A stretch of 29,707 bases of DNA from Flavobacteriaceae bacterium UBA7446 (lineage in GTDB: Bacteria; Bacteroidota; Bacteroidia; Flavobacteriales; Flavobacteriaceae): contig DLPY01000035.1 in the NCBI GenBank assembly GCA_002478685.1, positions 1 to 29,707 of the forward strand. The letters are read 5' to 3'. A program made the translations under genes and the position numbers. A model generated the notes under the pieces. It saw nothing but the letters and a program-made list of their open reading frames with translations, made no database searches and was not told the DNA's origin. Each line of letters opens with the position of its first letter. Position 1 is the stretch's first letter. Shown here piece after piece: positions 1-7,288 of this stretch.

Positions 1-942
1 CTCTAATTCGTTGATTTCGTTGCGCACTGCAATGCCCAGTCTGTCGGCATCTGGATCTGTGCCAATAACAATATCTGCGTCAATTTCATTGGCTTTTTGC
101 ATCGCCATCTGTAGTGCTTCGGGTTCTTCAGGATTTGGAGATTTTACCGTCGGAAAATCACCATCTGGAATTGCTTGCTCTTCAATAATGGTAACCTTAT
201 CGTACCCTGCAGCTTTGAGTACCTGAGGAATAGCGGTTATAGAAGTTCCGTGCAAAGAGGTAAATACGATTTTGAGTTCGTTTCGATTTCCATTGCCAAT
301 ACGTCCAACCTCAACAGAAGCCTTTTGAAAAGCCTCGTCAACCGCTGTGTCTATTGTATCGATACGATTTGGTTGCGCATCAAAATTTATATCTTGATAT
401 TGCGTTTTGTTGATTGCAGCAATGATACCTGCGTCTTGTGGAGGTACAATTTGCCCACCATCTTGCCAATACACTTTATAGCCGTTATACTCTGGAGGAT
501 TGTGAGACGCAGTAAGAACAACCCCGCATTGGCATGCCAAATGCCGTACGACAAATGACACTTCGGGAGTAGCACGAAGATCAGAAAAAAGAAATACGTC
601 TATCCCATTTGCAGAAAAAATATCTGCTACAATCTGCGCTAATTCTTTACTGTTATGTCGGCAATCATAACCGATAACAACACGTGGTGTTGCTGTGGGA
701 AACTGTTCCTTGAGGTAATCGCTGAGTCCCTGCGTAGTACGTCCAAATGTGTATTTGTTTACCCTGTTGGTGCCAACGCCCATAATGCCACGCATACCAC
801 CGGTGCCAAATTCTAGATTTTTATAAAAGGCGTCTTCGAGAGCTTCAGGATTATTTTTTAATGTGTTAACAGCTTGTTGCGTTTCACTGTCAAAAGGTGG
901 GTTTTGCCAAGCATCTGCTTCTTCTAAAAAAGATGTACTCAT
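1..942 (-). CDS. Phosphosugar mutase (phosphoglucomutase/phosphomannomutase family), C-terminus outside the window
   Basis: Alpha-D-phosphohexomutases interconvert hexose 1- and 6-phosphates in the cytoplasm and feed cell-wall and polysaccharide precursors. The reading frame starts at the ATG at 940-942 and stays open for 314 residues to the window edge; family members are near 570 residues, so roughly the last 45% is missing. The N-terminus has the EFGTGGMRG motif of the long PgcA-like subgroup. The phosphoserine loop TASHNP places the catalytic serine at residue 146, and the metal-binding loop DPDADR is at residues 296-301, so the part seen looks intact. A flavobacterial promoter sits just upstream, inside the end of the glycosyltransferase gene, so it can be transcribed alone. 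Whether it prefers glucose, mannose or glucosamine phosphates cannot be told from this part. Confidence 0.93.
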   Translation of the reverse strand, partial: MSTSFLEEADAWQNPPFDSETQQAVNTLKNNPEALEDAFYKNLEFGTGGMRGIMGVGTNRVNKYTFGRTTQGLSDYLKEQFPTATPRVVIGYDCRHNSKELAQIVADIFSANGIDVFLFSDLRATPEVSFVVRHLACQCGVVLTASHNPPEYNGYKVYWQDGGQIVPPQDAGIIAAINKTQYQDINFDAQPNRIDTIDTAVDEAFQKASVEVGRIGNGNRNELKIVFTSLHGTSITAIPQVLKAAGYDKVTIIEEQAIPDGDFPTVKSPNPEEPEALQMAMQKANEIDADIVIGTDPDADRLGIAVRNEINELE

Positions 943-959
943 TGTATCATATTACATGG

Positions 960-993
960 CAAATTTACATATTCCCTTTAGAGTTTTGCTCAA
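960..993 (-). promoter_or_regulatory. Promoter of the phosphosugar mutase gene
   Basis: On the minus strand there is an exact TAnnTTTG -7 box (TAAATTTG, 960-967) with a TTG at 991-993, a 23-bp spacer. It lies 17 nt before the mutase ATG and overlaps the last codons of the upstream glycosyltransferase. Assignment rests on the known Bacteroidota consensus. Confidence 0.5.
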
Positions 994-1942
994 TCGTTTC
1001 CTTTATTTTGTATCGCATTTTGTGGTCGCGATTTCGAACAATAATTTCTCCAATAAATCCAGCCAAGAAAAACTGACTTCCCAAAATCATGGTGGTAAGA
1101 GCGGCATAAAATTGTGGCCTATCGGCAATAAGTCTTCCATTGGGGTGGACAAATAGTTTGTCTATACCTAAATAGATAGAAAAACTCAACCCCAACAGCA
1201 GCATAATACTTCCAATAAGTCCAAAGAAATACATGGGTCGGCGTCCAAATCGATGTAAAAACCAAAGGGTTATTAGGTCTAAAAATCCTTTTACAAATCT
1301 GTCTGGGCCAAATTTGGAATGCCCAAATTTGCGTGCTTGATGTTGCACCACTTTTTCGCCAATTCGCCTAAATCCAGCTTGCTTTGCTAGCACAGGGATG
1401 TAACGATGCATTTCACCATAGACTTCGATAGTTTTTACGACATCGTTTCTATAGGCTTTGAGTCCGCAATTAAAATCGTGCAACTTGATACCGGAAACCC
1501 TGCGTGCTGCCCAATTAAAAATTTTGGAAGGAATGTTTTTAAACAATAAAGAATCGAAACGCTTCTTTTTCCAACCCGAAATCATGTCGTAGTTGCCCTC
1601 AGTAATTAAGCGGTACAAATCGGGTAATTCTTCCGGAGAGTCTTGTAAGTCGGCATCCATGGTGCAAACCACTTCGCCCATACATTGCAAAAAGCCTGCG
1701 TGTAACGCTTGCGATTTGCCGTAGTTGCGTAAAAAACGAATGCCTTCTATACGTTTGTCGTTAGTGCTAACCTCTTGCACCCAAGCCCAAGAAGCATCTG
1801 TGCTGCCATCATCTATAAAAATGATTTCGAATGAAAGTGCTGCGACTTCCAGCGTACGAACAATCCATGCGTATAGCTCGGGAAGGGACTCCGCCTCGTT
1901 TAAAAATGGAATAACTACCGATAAATGCGGTTGTTTTGGCAA
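965..1942 (-). CDS. Family 2 glycosyltransferase, DPM1/GtrB-like, with two C-terminal membrane helices
   Basis: The 325-residue protein opens directly with the GT-A fold: VVIPFLNEAESL at 9-20, IDDGSTDAS near 43-51 and the metal-binding DAD at 96-98 in a TMDADLQDS stretch. A hydrophilic domain runs to about 225, followed by two membrane helices near 236-258 and 278-300. This is the layout of polyprenyl-phosphate sugar transferases that load a sugar from a nucleotide donor onto a lipid carrier at the inner membrane. The start must be the TTG at 1940-1942, because the conserved fold begins within eight residues of it and no in-frame ATG precedes it. That TTG follows the DUF4199 stop codon with no gap, so translation is probably coupled. 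The donor sugar is unknown. Confidence 0.9.
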   Translation of the reverse strand: MPKQPHLSVVIPFLNEAESLPELYAWIVRTLEVAALSFEIIFIDDGSTDASWAWVQEVSTNDKRIEGIRFLRNYGKSQALHAGFLQCMGEVVCTMDADLQDSPEELPDLYRLITEGNYDMISGWKKKRFDSLLFKNIPSKIFNWAARRVSGIKLHDFNCGLKAYRNDVVKTIEVYGEMHRYIPVLAKQAGFRRIGEKVVQHQARKFGHSKFGPDRFVKGFLDLITLWFLHRFGRRPMYFFGLIGSIMLLLGLSFSIYLGIDKLFVHPNGRLIADRPQFYAALTTMILGSQFFLAGFIGEIIVRNRDHKMRYKIKETIEQNSKGNM

Positions 1943-2449
1943 TTAGTTCTTTTTTGCAAATAAACCTGTTATTAAGCCTACAACAAGTCCTATTAGCACA
2001 TTTATTATTAGTATAAATGGGAAACTAATATAAAAAAATTTTTCAATATTTTCTTGTTGCATTTGAATCATATCTTCACCTATTTCGGGTTTTGTTTCTC
2101 GAATCGCATCGACTTGTAATTGTGCGAAATTTGAAATAAAATCAGGCTCAACTAAATTGATAAAAACAGCAAAGTAAACAAGTCCAATAATTCCAGCAAC
2201 CAAGAATACGCCAACGCCGAGCTTTATAGATTGTTTTAGCGAGAGCAGTCCGCTGTTGTCTTTTTTAAATGCACCTATTGCCAGTATGGCAAGAGTTGCT
2301 GGAATTAGGATATTGATGGCTCGAATTACAGGTGATCGATCATACATCATATCCATAAAATATAACATCAGACTAAATACGATGCCAATTCCTGCAGCAA
2401 TAAGCCCAAAGCGGTAGTTATACGGTCCTAATTTTGGTGAAGTTTCCAT
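1943..2449 (-). CDS. DUF4199 family membrane protein
   Basis: The 168-residue protein has four hydrophobic helices (about 13-31, 44-62, 78-100 and 140-164) with a polar, acidic segment between the third and fourth, which is the usual DUF4199 architecture in Bacteroidota. No catalytic motif is visible and the function of the family is not known. It is the first gene of a two-gene unit with the glycosyltransferase: its TAA stop is followed immediately, in the same reading frame, by that gene's TTG start. The tight link suggests a role beside a lipid-linked glycosyl transfer step, perhaps as a membrane partner, but this is inference from position only. Confidence 0.8.
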   Translation of the reverse strand: METSPKLGPYNYRFGLIAAGIGIVFSLMLYFMDMMYDRSPVIRAINILIPATLAILAIGAFKKDNSGLLSLKQSIKLGVGVFLVAGIIGLVYFAVFINLVEPDFISNFAQLQVDAIRETKPEIGEDMIQMQQENIEKFFYISFPFILIINVLIGLVVGLITGLFAKKN

Positions 2450-2499
2450 GTGTTGTCTTTTTTATGGGTTAAGTGTATGGTAAATTTAGATAAAATAAT

Positions 2500-2507
2500 T
2501 AAATTTG
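2500..2507 (+). promoter_or_regulatory. -7 box of the rpmE2 promoter
   Basis: TAAATTTG is an exact match to TAnnTTTG and lies 25 nt before the bL31 start codon. No TTG is found at the usual distance upstream, so only the -7 element is called. Confidence 0.5.
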
Positions 2508-2532
2508 CACCCCTTTAAAAGGTAAAAGCATT

Positions 2533-2784
2533 ATGAAACAAGGTATTCATCCAGAGAATTATCGCTTGGTAGCGTTCAAAGACATGTCTAACGACGATGT
2601 GTTTATTACCAAATCAGCTGCCAATGCCAAAGAAACCATCGAAGTTGATGGTGTAGAATATCCATTGGTAAAATTGGAAATCTCTCGCACATCACACCCG
2701 TACTACACCGGTAAATCTAAATTGGTTGATACTGCTGGTCGTATTGATAAGTTTAAGAACAAATACGCTAAATTCAAGAAGTAA
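2533..2784 (+). CDS. rpmE2: Type B large-subunit ribosomal protein bL31
   Basis: The 83-residue protein starts MKQGIHPENYRLVAFKDMS and carries the HPYYTGK segment and the RIDKFKNKYAKFKK tail typical of bL31. It contains no cysteine, so it is the zinc-independent type B form (also called YkgM) rather than the zinc-binding type A form. Length fits the family. It lies alone between its own promoter and a strong terminator, so it is probably monocistronic. Many Bacteroidota carry the type B form as their only L31; whether a second copy exists cannot be seen here. Confidence 0.96.
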   Translation: MKQGIHPENYRLVAFKDMSNDDVFITKSAANAKETIEVDGVEYPLVKLEISRTSHPYYTGKSKLVDTAGRIDKFKNKYAKFKK

Positions 2785-2805
2785 TTTTGAATTTTTGCAC
2801 AAAAT

Positions 2806-2831
2806 AAAACCTCCTTTGCGGAGGTTTTTTT
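2806..2831 (+). terminator. Rho-independent terminator after rpmE2
   Basis: A perfect 9-bp stem (2806-2814 with 2820-2828) with a five-base loop runs into a T tract ending near 2831. It lies 22 nt after the rpmE2 stop. Its loop also contains the TTG that serves as possible -33 element of the next gene. Confidence 0.88.
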
Positions 2832-2848
2832 ATTTCCACTTATCTTTG
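2816..2848 (+). promoter_or_regulatory. Promoter of the GlmU-like gene, predicting a leaderless message
   Basis: An exact -7 box TATCTTTG (2841-2848) is followed after only four bases by the ATG at 2853. A TTG at 2816-2818 gives a 22-bp spacer. Since the box is centred near -7, transcription should begin at or next to the start codon. Confidence 0.6.
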
Positions 2849-2852
2849 AAAC

Positions 2853-4007
2853 ATGCAAATTTGCTTATTTGACGGTCCAAACCGCACCGATTTACTTCCA
2901 CTTGTCTACACCCGCCCTGTAGCAGATTTGTTCATAGGTGGTATGAGCTTAGCAAAACGCTGGGAATCTTATGTCAGTGCGACAACCGTAGTAGAAACGG
3001 AGGCCTATTTGCAACAACAAACACCTCCTTTTGATGTTGCTGTTTTAGCAGGTTGTTTGCCTTCGCCAGATTTAATTGATGCGATTAAACACCTAAAAAG
3101 TGGACAAAAGTTGGTGCATAATGATAGGCTTATTGCCTTTAAAGGTGCAGCATCAAGCACAGCAGATGAACTGAATTCATTCCAAGAAATCACTTTCTCA
3201 GACGCTCTAACAATTATTCGCTACCCATGGGATTTGTTTACCCACAACTCTCAAGCCATTTGCGATGATGTTTTCTTTTTTGAGAACACACACACAAATA
3301 AGCCAGATAAATCAAACCAACTTTTTGGAAAACATCCTGTTTTGGTTGGGGCAAATGTAACCGCCCAAGCGGTAGTTTTTAACACAAATGATGGACCCAT
3401 TATTGTTGATGACGGCGCCACCATCATGGAAGGATCACTATTGCGTGGACCGTTGTATATCGGCAAAAATGCTATGATTAAAATGGGAACAAAAATCTAT
3501 AGCGGAACGAGCATAGGTCAAAATTCAAAAGTAGGCGGTGAGCTAAACAATGTTGTTTTTATGGGTAATAGCAACAAAGGGCACGATGGCTTTTTGGGCA
3601 ATGCCGTTGTGGGTGAGTGGTGTAATTTGGGTGCAGCTACCGATGCGTCTAATCTGAAAAATGATTACGGCGAGGTTCGCGCATGGAACTATACCCAACA
3701 AAAATTCATTTCTACTGGACTCCAGTTTTGCGGTCCTATTATTGGCGATCATTCTAAAACCGCCATCCAAACCGCACTAAATACCGCAACAGTAATCGGC
3801 GTGGGGTGTAATATTTTTTCTACAGGATTTCCACGCACCTTTATTCCCAGTTTTTCAAGAGGGGGAGCACAAGGGCTTACCGAAAACCGACTTCCTAAAG
3901 TGTTGGAAACCGCACGAATTGTGATGGCACGTCGCGGACAAGAGCTCAATACGGCTACCGAACAAGTGCTGACGCATGTTTTTGACATCACTAAGGATTT
4001 CCGTTAG
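2853..4007 (+). CDS. GlmU-like bifunctional UDP-GlcNAc diphosphorylase / glucosamine-1-phosphate acetyltransferase
   Basis: The 384-residue protein begins MQICLFDGPNRTDLLPL and contains the TRPVADLFIGG segment near 21-31, both typical of the alternative GlmU family found in Bacteroidota (TIGR03991 type). The N-terminal half is a reduced nucleotidyltransferase domain. From about residue 175 to 340 there is a left-handed beta-helix built from hexapeptide-like repeats (for example GATIMEGSLLRGPLYIGKN and the following turns), the acyltransferase part. Such proteins are expected to make UDP-GlcNAc for peptidoglycan and lipopolysaccharide; an acyl- or other nucleotidyl-transferase specificity cannot be excluded. 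It stands between its own promoter and that of mtaB, and its start codon is only four bases from the -7 box. Confidence 0.87.
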   Translation: MQICLFDGPNRTDLLPLVYTRPVADLFIGGMSLAKRWESYVSATTVVETEAYLQQQTPPFDVAVLAGCLPSPDLIDAIKHLKSGQKLVHNDRLIAFKGAASSTADELNSFQEITFSDALTIIRYPWDLFTHNSQAICDDVFFFENTHTNKPDKSNQLFGKHPVLVGANVTAQAVVFNTNDGPIIVDDGATIMEGSLLRGPLYIGKNAMIKMGTKIYSGTSIGQNSKVGGELNNVVFMGNSNKGHDGFLGNAVVGEWCNLGAATDASNLKNDYGEVRAWNYTQQKFISTGLQFCGPIIGDHSKTAIQTALNTATVIGVGCNIFSTGFPRTFIPSFSRGGAQGLTENRLPKVLETARIVMARRGQELNTATEQVLTHVFDITKDFR

Positions 4008-4014
4008 TCATTTT

Positions 4015-4046
4015 TTGAGCGATAGCGCATTAGCATTGTATATTTG
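4015..4046 (+). promoter_or_regulatory. Promoter of mtaB
   Basis: TTG at 4015-4017, a 21-bp spacer and TATATTTG at 4039-4046 match the Bacteroidota consensus. The box lies 14 nt before the mtaB ATG. Confidence 0.65.
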
Positions 4047-4060
4047 TCAAAATTTTTCTA

Positions 4061-5395
4061 ATGTCCGCCACAGGAACAGTTGCTTTTTACACGTTAGGGT
4101 GTAAGCTGAATTTTTCAGAAACTTCCACCATTGCACGATCATTTGTGGCTGCGGGCTATACTCAAACCTCGTTTGAAAGTCCTGCAGACGTGTATGTGAT
4201 CAATACGTGTTCGGTAACTGAAAACGCCGATAAAAAATTCAAAACCATTGTAAAGCAAGCACTTAAACAAAATCCTGACGGCTTTTTGGTTGCCATTGGA
4301 TGCTATGCGCAACTCAAACCTGAAGAATTGGCTGCCCTAGATGGCGTTGATCTGGTTTTGGGCGCAAATGAAAAATTTAATGTCGTTGATTTTATTGAAA
4401 GTAATTCATCAGATGTTGCTGTGCACGCATGCACTATTGATGAAGTGGAGCAGTATGTTGGGAGTTACGCTATTGGTGAGCGTACACGAGCATTTTTAAA
4501 AGTGCAAGATGGGTGTGACTACAAATGTACCTATTGCACCATTCCCTTAGCTCGTGGATTTTCAAGAAGCGACACCCTTGAAAACATTTTACGACAGGCA
4601 AGAGAGATTATTGCTCAAGATATAAAGGAGGTAGTGCTCACAGGAGTAAATATTGGTGATTTTGGTAAAGGCGAATTTGGTGCTAAAAAACATGAACACA
4701 CATTTCACGATTTGGTGTATGCATTAGATGAGTTAGAGGGTTTGGATCGCATTCGCATTTCTTCTATTGAGCCCAATTTGCTAAGTCAAGAAACCATTGA
4801 TTTTGTAGCGCAATCCAAACGTTTTGTACCGCATTTTCACATTCCACTACAGAGTGGAAGCAATGCTATTTTGGCGGCAATGCGCCGCAGATATCAGCGC
4901 GAGTTGTATGCCAAGCGTGTAACACAAATAAAAAATCGAATGCCACATGCTTGTATTGGCGTTGATGTGATTGTGGGATTCCCTGGCGAGACCGATAATC
5001 ATTTTATGGAAACCTATCATTTTTTAAATGAGCTTGATGTGTCCTATTTACATGTATTTTCATATTCCGAGCGAGACAATACCCTTGCTGCCAAAATGAC
5101 AAGTACAGTTTCAAAAACTGTGCGTACCAAACGAAGTAAAATGCTACGCGGGTTATCGTTAAAAAAGCGCAGGGCATTTTATGAGCAGCAGTTGGGCACT
5201 ACCCAAAAAGTGTTGTTTGAGTCTGAAAATAAAAACGGATATATTCATGGCTTTACACCCAATTATGTTAAAGTTAAAACCTACTGGGATCCTGCGCTGT
5301 GCAATACCATTCACGATGTGAAGCTAACCCAAATAGCCGACGACGGTTTAGTTAGTTTTGAGTTTGTAAAGGCTATTGGAGAACAGGTGGCTTAG
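4061..5395 (+). CDS. mtaB: tRNA (N6-threonylcarbamoyladenosine-37-C2)-methylthiotransferase MtaB
   Basis: This radical SAM enzyme adds a methylthio group to t6A37 in ANN-decoding tRNAs. The 444-residue protein has the N-terminal methylthiotransferase domain with Cys14, Cys50 and Cys81 as ligands of the auxiliary iron-sulfur cluster. The radical SAM CxxxCxxC follows at Cys152, Cys156 and Cys159 (DGCDYKCTYCTIP). A TRAM-like C-terminal segment (NGYIHGFTPNYVKVK) lies near 390-410. The N-terminal YTLGCKLN and the HIPLQSGSN motif near 260 favour MtaB over MiaB or RimO. The stop codon overlaps that of the convergent acetyltransferase gene by four bases. Confidence 0.95.
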   Translation: MSATGTVAFYTLGCKLNFSETSTIARSFVAAGYTQTSFESPADVYVINTCSVTENADKKFKTIVKQALKQNPDGFLVAIGCYAQLKPEELAALDGVDLVLGANEKFNVVDFIESNSSDVAVHACTIDEVEQYVGSYAIGERTRAFLKVQDGCDYKCTYCTIPLARGFSRSDTLENILRQAREIIAQDIKEVVLTGVNIGDFGKGEFGAKKHEHTFHDLVYALDELEGLDRIRISSIEPNLLSQETIDFVAQSKRFVPHFHIPLQSGSNAILAAMRRRYQRELYAKRVTQIKNRMPHACIGVDVIVGFPGETDNHFMETYHFLNELDVSYLHVFSYSERDNTLAAKMTSTVSKTVRTKRSKMLRGLSLKKRRAFYEQQLGTTQKVLFESENKNGYIHGFTPNYVKVKTYWDPALCNTIHDVKLTQIADDGLVSFEFVKAIGEQVA

Positions 5396-5676
5396 ATGCG
5401 TACGCCTATAGGAAGCATGCTGCGGTAACGCTTGTTTTTTCGAATAAAGCGCACAATTTCTGGACTAGTTGGCATCATGCTTACGTTGCGCTCTGCAATA
5501 ATGGCAAGTACTTCTTTAATAAATGTATCACTAAAATCGTTAGGACAATTATCTTTTGGAACAACAAGTTTGGTAAGAAATATTTTTCGTTCTTGTTGCG
5601 CGTACTCTATTTTGGCAAGTTCACCAGCAACCTCTGTTTCAAATTGGCGCAAGAAGGAATTGTCGGTTACATTCAT
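5392..5676 (-). CDS. Small GNAT-like acetyltransferase, YjdJ/NATD1 type
   Basis: The 94-residue protein matches the layout of the short GNAT subgroup COG2388: an FE-EV-GELAKIEY strand pair at 12-26, a KIFLTKLVVP strand at 31-40, a helix around 47-62, then the VSMMPTSPEIVRFIRKN segment that parallels the 'xVxPxCPxxxxYIRxxP' end of NATD1 proteins. The R/Q-x-x-G-x-G/A acetyl-CoA loop is poorly conserved here, with NCPNDF in its place, so activity is uncertain. The substrate is unknown. The gene converges on mtaB with a 4-nt stop overlap and diverges from the hydrolase gene. Confidence 0.6.
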   Translation of the reverse strand: MNVTDNSFLRQFETEVAGELAKIEYAQQERKIFLTKLVVPKDNCPNDFSDTFIKEVLAIIAERNVSMMPTSPEIVRFIRKNKRYRSMLPIGVRI

Positions 5677-5703
5677 TTATTCTTTAATAATTTTGCTGAA
5701 TTG

Positions 5704-5711
5704 CAAATTTA
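5704..5711 (-). promoter_or_regulatory. -7 box for the small acetyltransferase gene
   Basis: TAAATTTG on the minus strand is an exact consensus match, 27 nt before the ATG. The nearest TTG upstream gives a 25-bp spacer, slightly long, so only the box is called. Confidence 0.45.
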
Positions 5712-5738
5712 CAAAAAAATACGTAAATTGAGGTTGCA

Positions 5739-6422
5739 ATGATAAAGACTACCGTCGTACATATATATGTGATGCCTGGCATGGCTGCTAACACATCTAT
5801 TTTTGACTTCATTGATCTCGGAAATTCGTTTGAAATTCATCGCTTGGCGTGGCTTACACCTCAAAAAAACGAATCCATAGCGTCTTATGCTAAGCGCATG
5901 TGTGATAAGGTAACAATTTCAAATCCTGTATTATTGGGTGTTTCTTTCGGAGGTATTATAGTTCAAGAAATGTCAAAACTTATTTCCTGCCGTAAAGTAA
6001 TTATTGTTTCAAGTGTTCGTACGATTAAAGAGTTTCCCATTCATATGCGGATTACACGCCAAACCAAAGCATATCGTTTTTTTCCCACGCAATGGGTAGA
6101 TAACATTGAAGATTTTATTGGATTTATGTTTGGTCCTGCTGCTCGTAAGCGCATGGATTTAAATAAAAAATATCTTACTGTTCGAAATCTACAGTATTTG
6201 GATTGGGCGCTGGAGGCTTTTTTTAATTGGGAACAAGTAGAACCATTGCCAAATGTGGTTCATATTCACGGAACCTATGATTTGGTTTTCCCTGTATTTT
6301 ATTTGAAAGACTATATTCCCGTTGCAAAAGGAACGCACGTGATGATTATTTCACGTGCAATTTGGTTTAACAGGAATTTACCTAAAATTATTCTGCAAGA
6401 TTGGAAGGGCGATAAAGCTTAA
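5739..6422 (+). CDS. Small alpha/beta hydrolase
   Basis: The 227-residue protein has a compact alpha/beta hydrolase core. The strand-turn HIYVMPGMAANTSIF at 8-22 forms the oxyanion region, the nucleophile elbow is GVSFGG with Ser69, the acid is probably Asp184 in HGTYD, and the base is His203 in KGTHVM. All three triad residues are therefore present. There is no signal peptide, so it is cytoplasmic. The short cap region between residues 95 and 165 is rich in aromatic and basic residues. Substrate cannot be inferred. It converges with the TPR gene and shares a 4-nt stop overlap with it. Confidence 0.8.
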   Translation: MIKTTVVHIYVMPGMAANTSIFDFIDLGNSFEIHRLAWLTPQKNESIASYAKRMCDKVTISNPVLLGVSFGGIIVQEMSKLISCRKVIIVSSVRTIKEFPIHMRITRQTKAYRFFPTQWVDNIEDFIGFMFGPAARKRMDLNKKYLTVRNLQYLDWALEAFFNWEQVEPLPNVVHIHGTYDLVFPVFYLKDYIPVAKGTHVMIISRAIWFNRNLPKIILQDWKGDKA

Positions 6423-6934
6423 ATTTTCTTAAGCTGTTGCTGCATAAGTTTTATTTGTTCTGTAAGCATGCCTTGTTTATCAAGTTTTTTTGCTTCATTG
6501 AGCAGAGTTGTTGCTTCGCGCTTGCGACGTTTTTGCATTACAATTCCCGCCAAACTCAGTTTTGCCATTGCCAAATCGTGTTTCATGTTAAGCCCAAGCG
6601 AAATGGCTTTTTTAAAATGACGCTCTGCTTTGGTGAGGTTTTTTTGCGACTCAATAACACCATGTAAAAAGAAATAATATCCTTGTTGCTTTGTTGTTAA
6701 TGCGCTTTGTGGATTCTTAATGTATTCTAACCAGCGCAATGTTCCATCAAAATCTTGCTTGCGCAATCGTAAAAAGGAAAGTAGAATTAACTCGTTTTTA
6801 AAGTATAAGAAGATAAAAACCACAGCCAAGAAAATCAGGGCGATTCCATTTCCGATATTTGACTCAATGAATTGGTATACAGCATAGCCTATGGCGGCCA
6901 CTGCTAAAACAATTTTTATGAATTTTGGGAACAT
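6419..6934 (-). CDS. Membrane-anchored protein with TPR-like repeats
   Basis: I place the start at the ATG at 6932-6934 (MFPKFIKIVLAV), giving 171 residues. An in-frame ATG ten codons upstream lies before the -7 box TAAATTTG and so would not be in the transcript, while the chosen start has an AAAGAGAG tract just upstream. Two hydrophobic helices (about residues 4-21 and 25-44) are followed by a cytoplasmic helical part with TPR-like pairs (YYFFLHGVIESQKNLTKAERHFKKAISLG and a second unit ending in LNEAKKLDKQG). Such proteins usually act as scaffolds; no enzyme motif is present. Confidence 0.75.
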   Translation of the reverse strand: MFPKFIKIVLAVAAIGYAVYQFIESNIGNGIALIFLAVVFIFLYFKNELILLSFLRLRKQDFDGTLRWLEYIKNPQSALTTKQQGYYFFLHGVIESQKNLTKAERHFKKAISLGLNMKHDLAMAKLSLAGIVMQKRRKREATTLLNEAKKLDKQGMLTEQIKLMQQQLKKI

Positions 6935-6951
6935 AGCTCTCTTTTGTTTTG

Positions 6952-6959
6952 CAAATTTA
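6952..6959 (-). promoter_or_regulatory. -7 box of the TPR protein gene
   Basis: TAAATTTG on the minus strand, 17 nt before the ATG chosen for the TPR gene. Its position rules out the longer upstream start. Confidence 0.5.
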
Positions 6960-6981
6960 CACATTTATATGATAAGGTTGT

Positions 6982-7011
6982 TTGTTGAATATGCTAGTTG
7001 TTGTATATTTG
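6982..7011 (+). promoter_or_regulatory. Promoter of rpmH
   Basis: TTG at 6982-6984, a 19-bp spacer and TATATTTG at 7004-7011 match the Bacteroidota consensus, 19 nt before the rpmH ATG. The spacer equals that of the rpsF promoter. Confidence 0.7.
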
Positions 7012-7030
7012 CAGCCAGTTAAGAAAAAAG

Positions 7031-7189
7031 ATGAAAAGAACGTTTCAACCTTCAAATAGAAAACGCCGTAACAAACACGGTTTTATGGAGCGTATGGCTT
7101 CAGCGGCAGGTCGCAAGGTATTGGCTTCGCGCCGTGCAAAAGGACGTAAAAAGCTTTCTGTTTCATCCGAAGTACGTCACAAGAAATAA
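7031..7189 (+). CDS. rpmH: Large-subunit ribosomal protein bL34
   Basis: The 52-residue protein MKRTFQPSNRKRRNKHGF... is unmistakable bL34, with the SNRKRRNKHGFMERM core, a basic tail and the GRKVLASRRAKGRKKLS segment. An in-frame ATG at 6998 would add eleven residues, but it lies next to the -7 box and outside the predicted transcript, so 7031 is the start. A GAAAAAAG tract precedes it. A terminator follows within 25 nt, so the gene is expressed alone. Confidence 0.97.
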   Translation: MKRTFQPSNRKRRNKHGFMERMASAAGRKVLASRRAKGRKKLSVSSEVRHKK

Positions 7190-7212
7190 GTGAATAAATC
7201 GTTGAAAACATC

Positions 7213-7244
7213 AAGGTGCTGCTTTATGAGTAGCACCTTTTTTT
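7213..7244 (+). terminator. Rho-independent terminator after rpmH
   Basis: AAGGTGCT (7213-7220) pairs with AGCACCTT (7232-7239) and the stem can extend by three inner pairs, leaving a five-base loop. A run of seven T (7238-7244) follows. Confidence 0.9.
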
Positions 7245-7288
7245 GTATATCTTAGAAAGAATTTTGACCACCTTTTAGCAATACCATA

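Noticed and set aside
175..558. Plus-strand open frame of 127 codons opposite the phosphosugar mutase
   Set aside because: The minus strand carries the mutase with its catalytic loops across this whole stretch.
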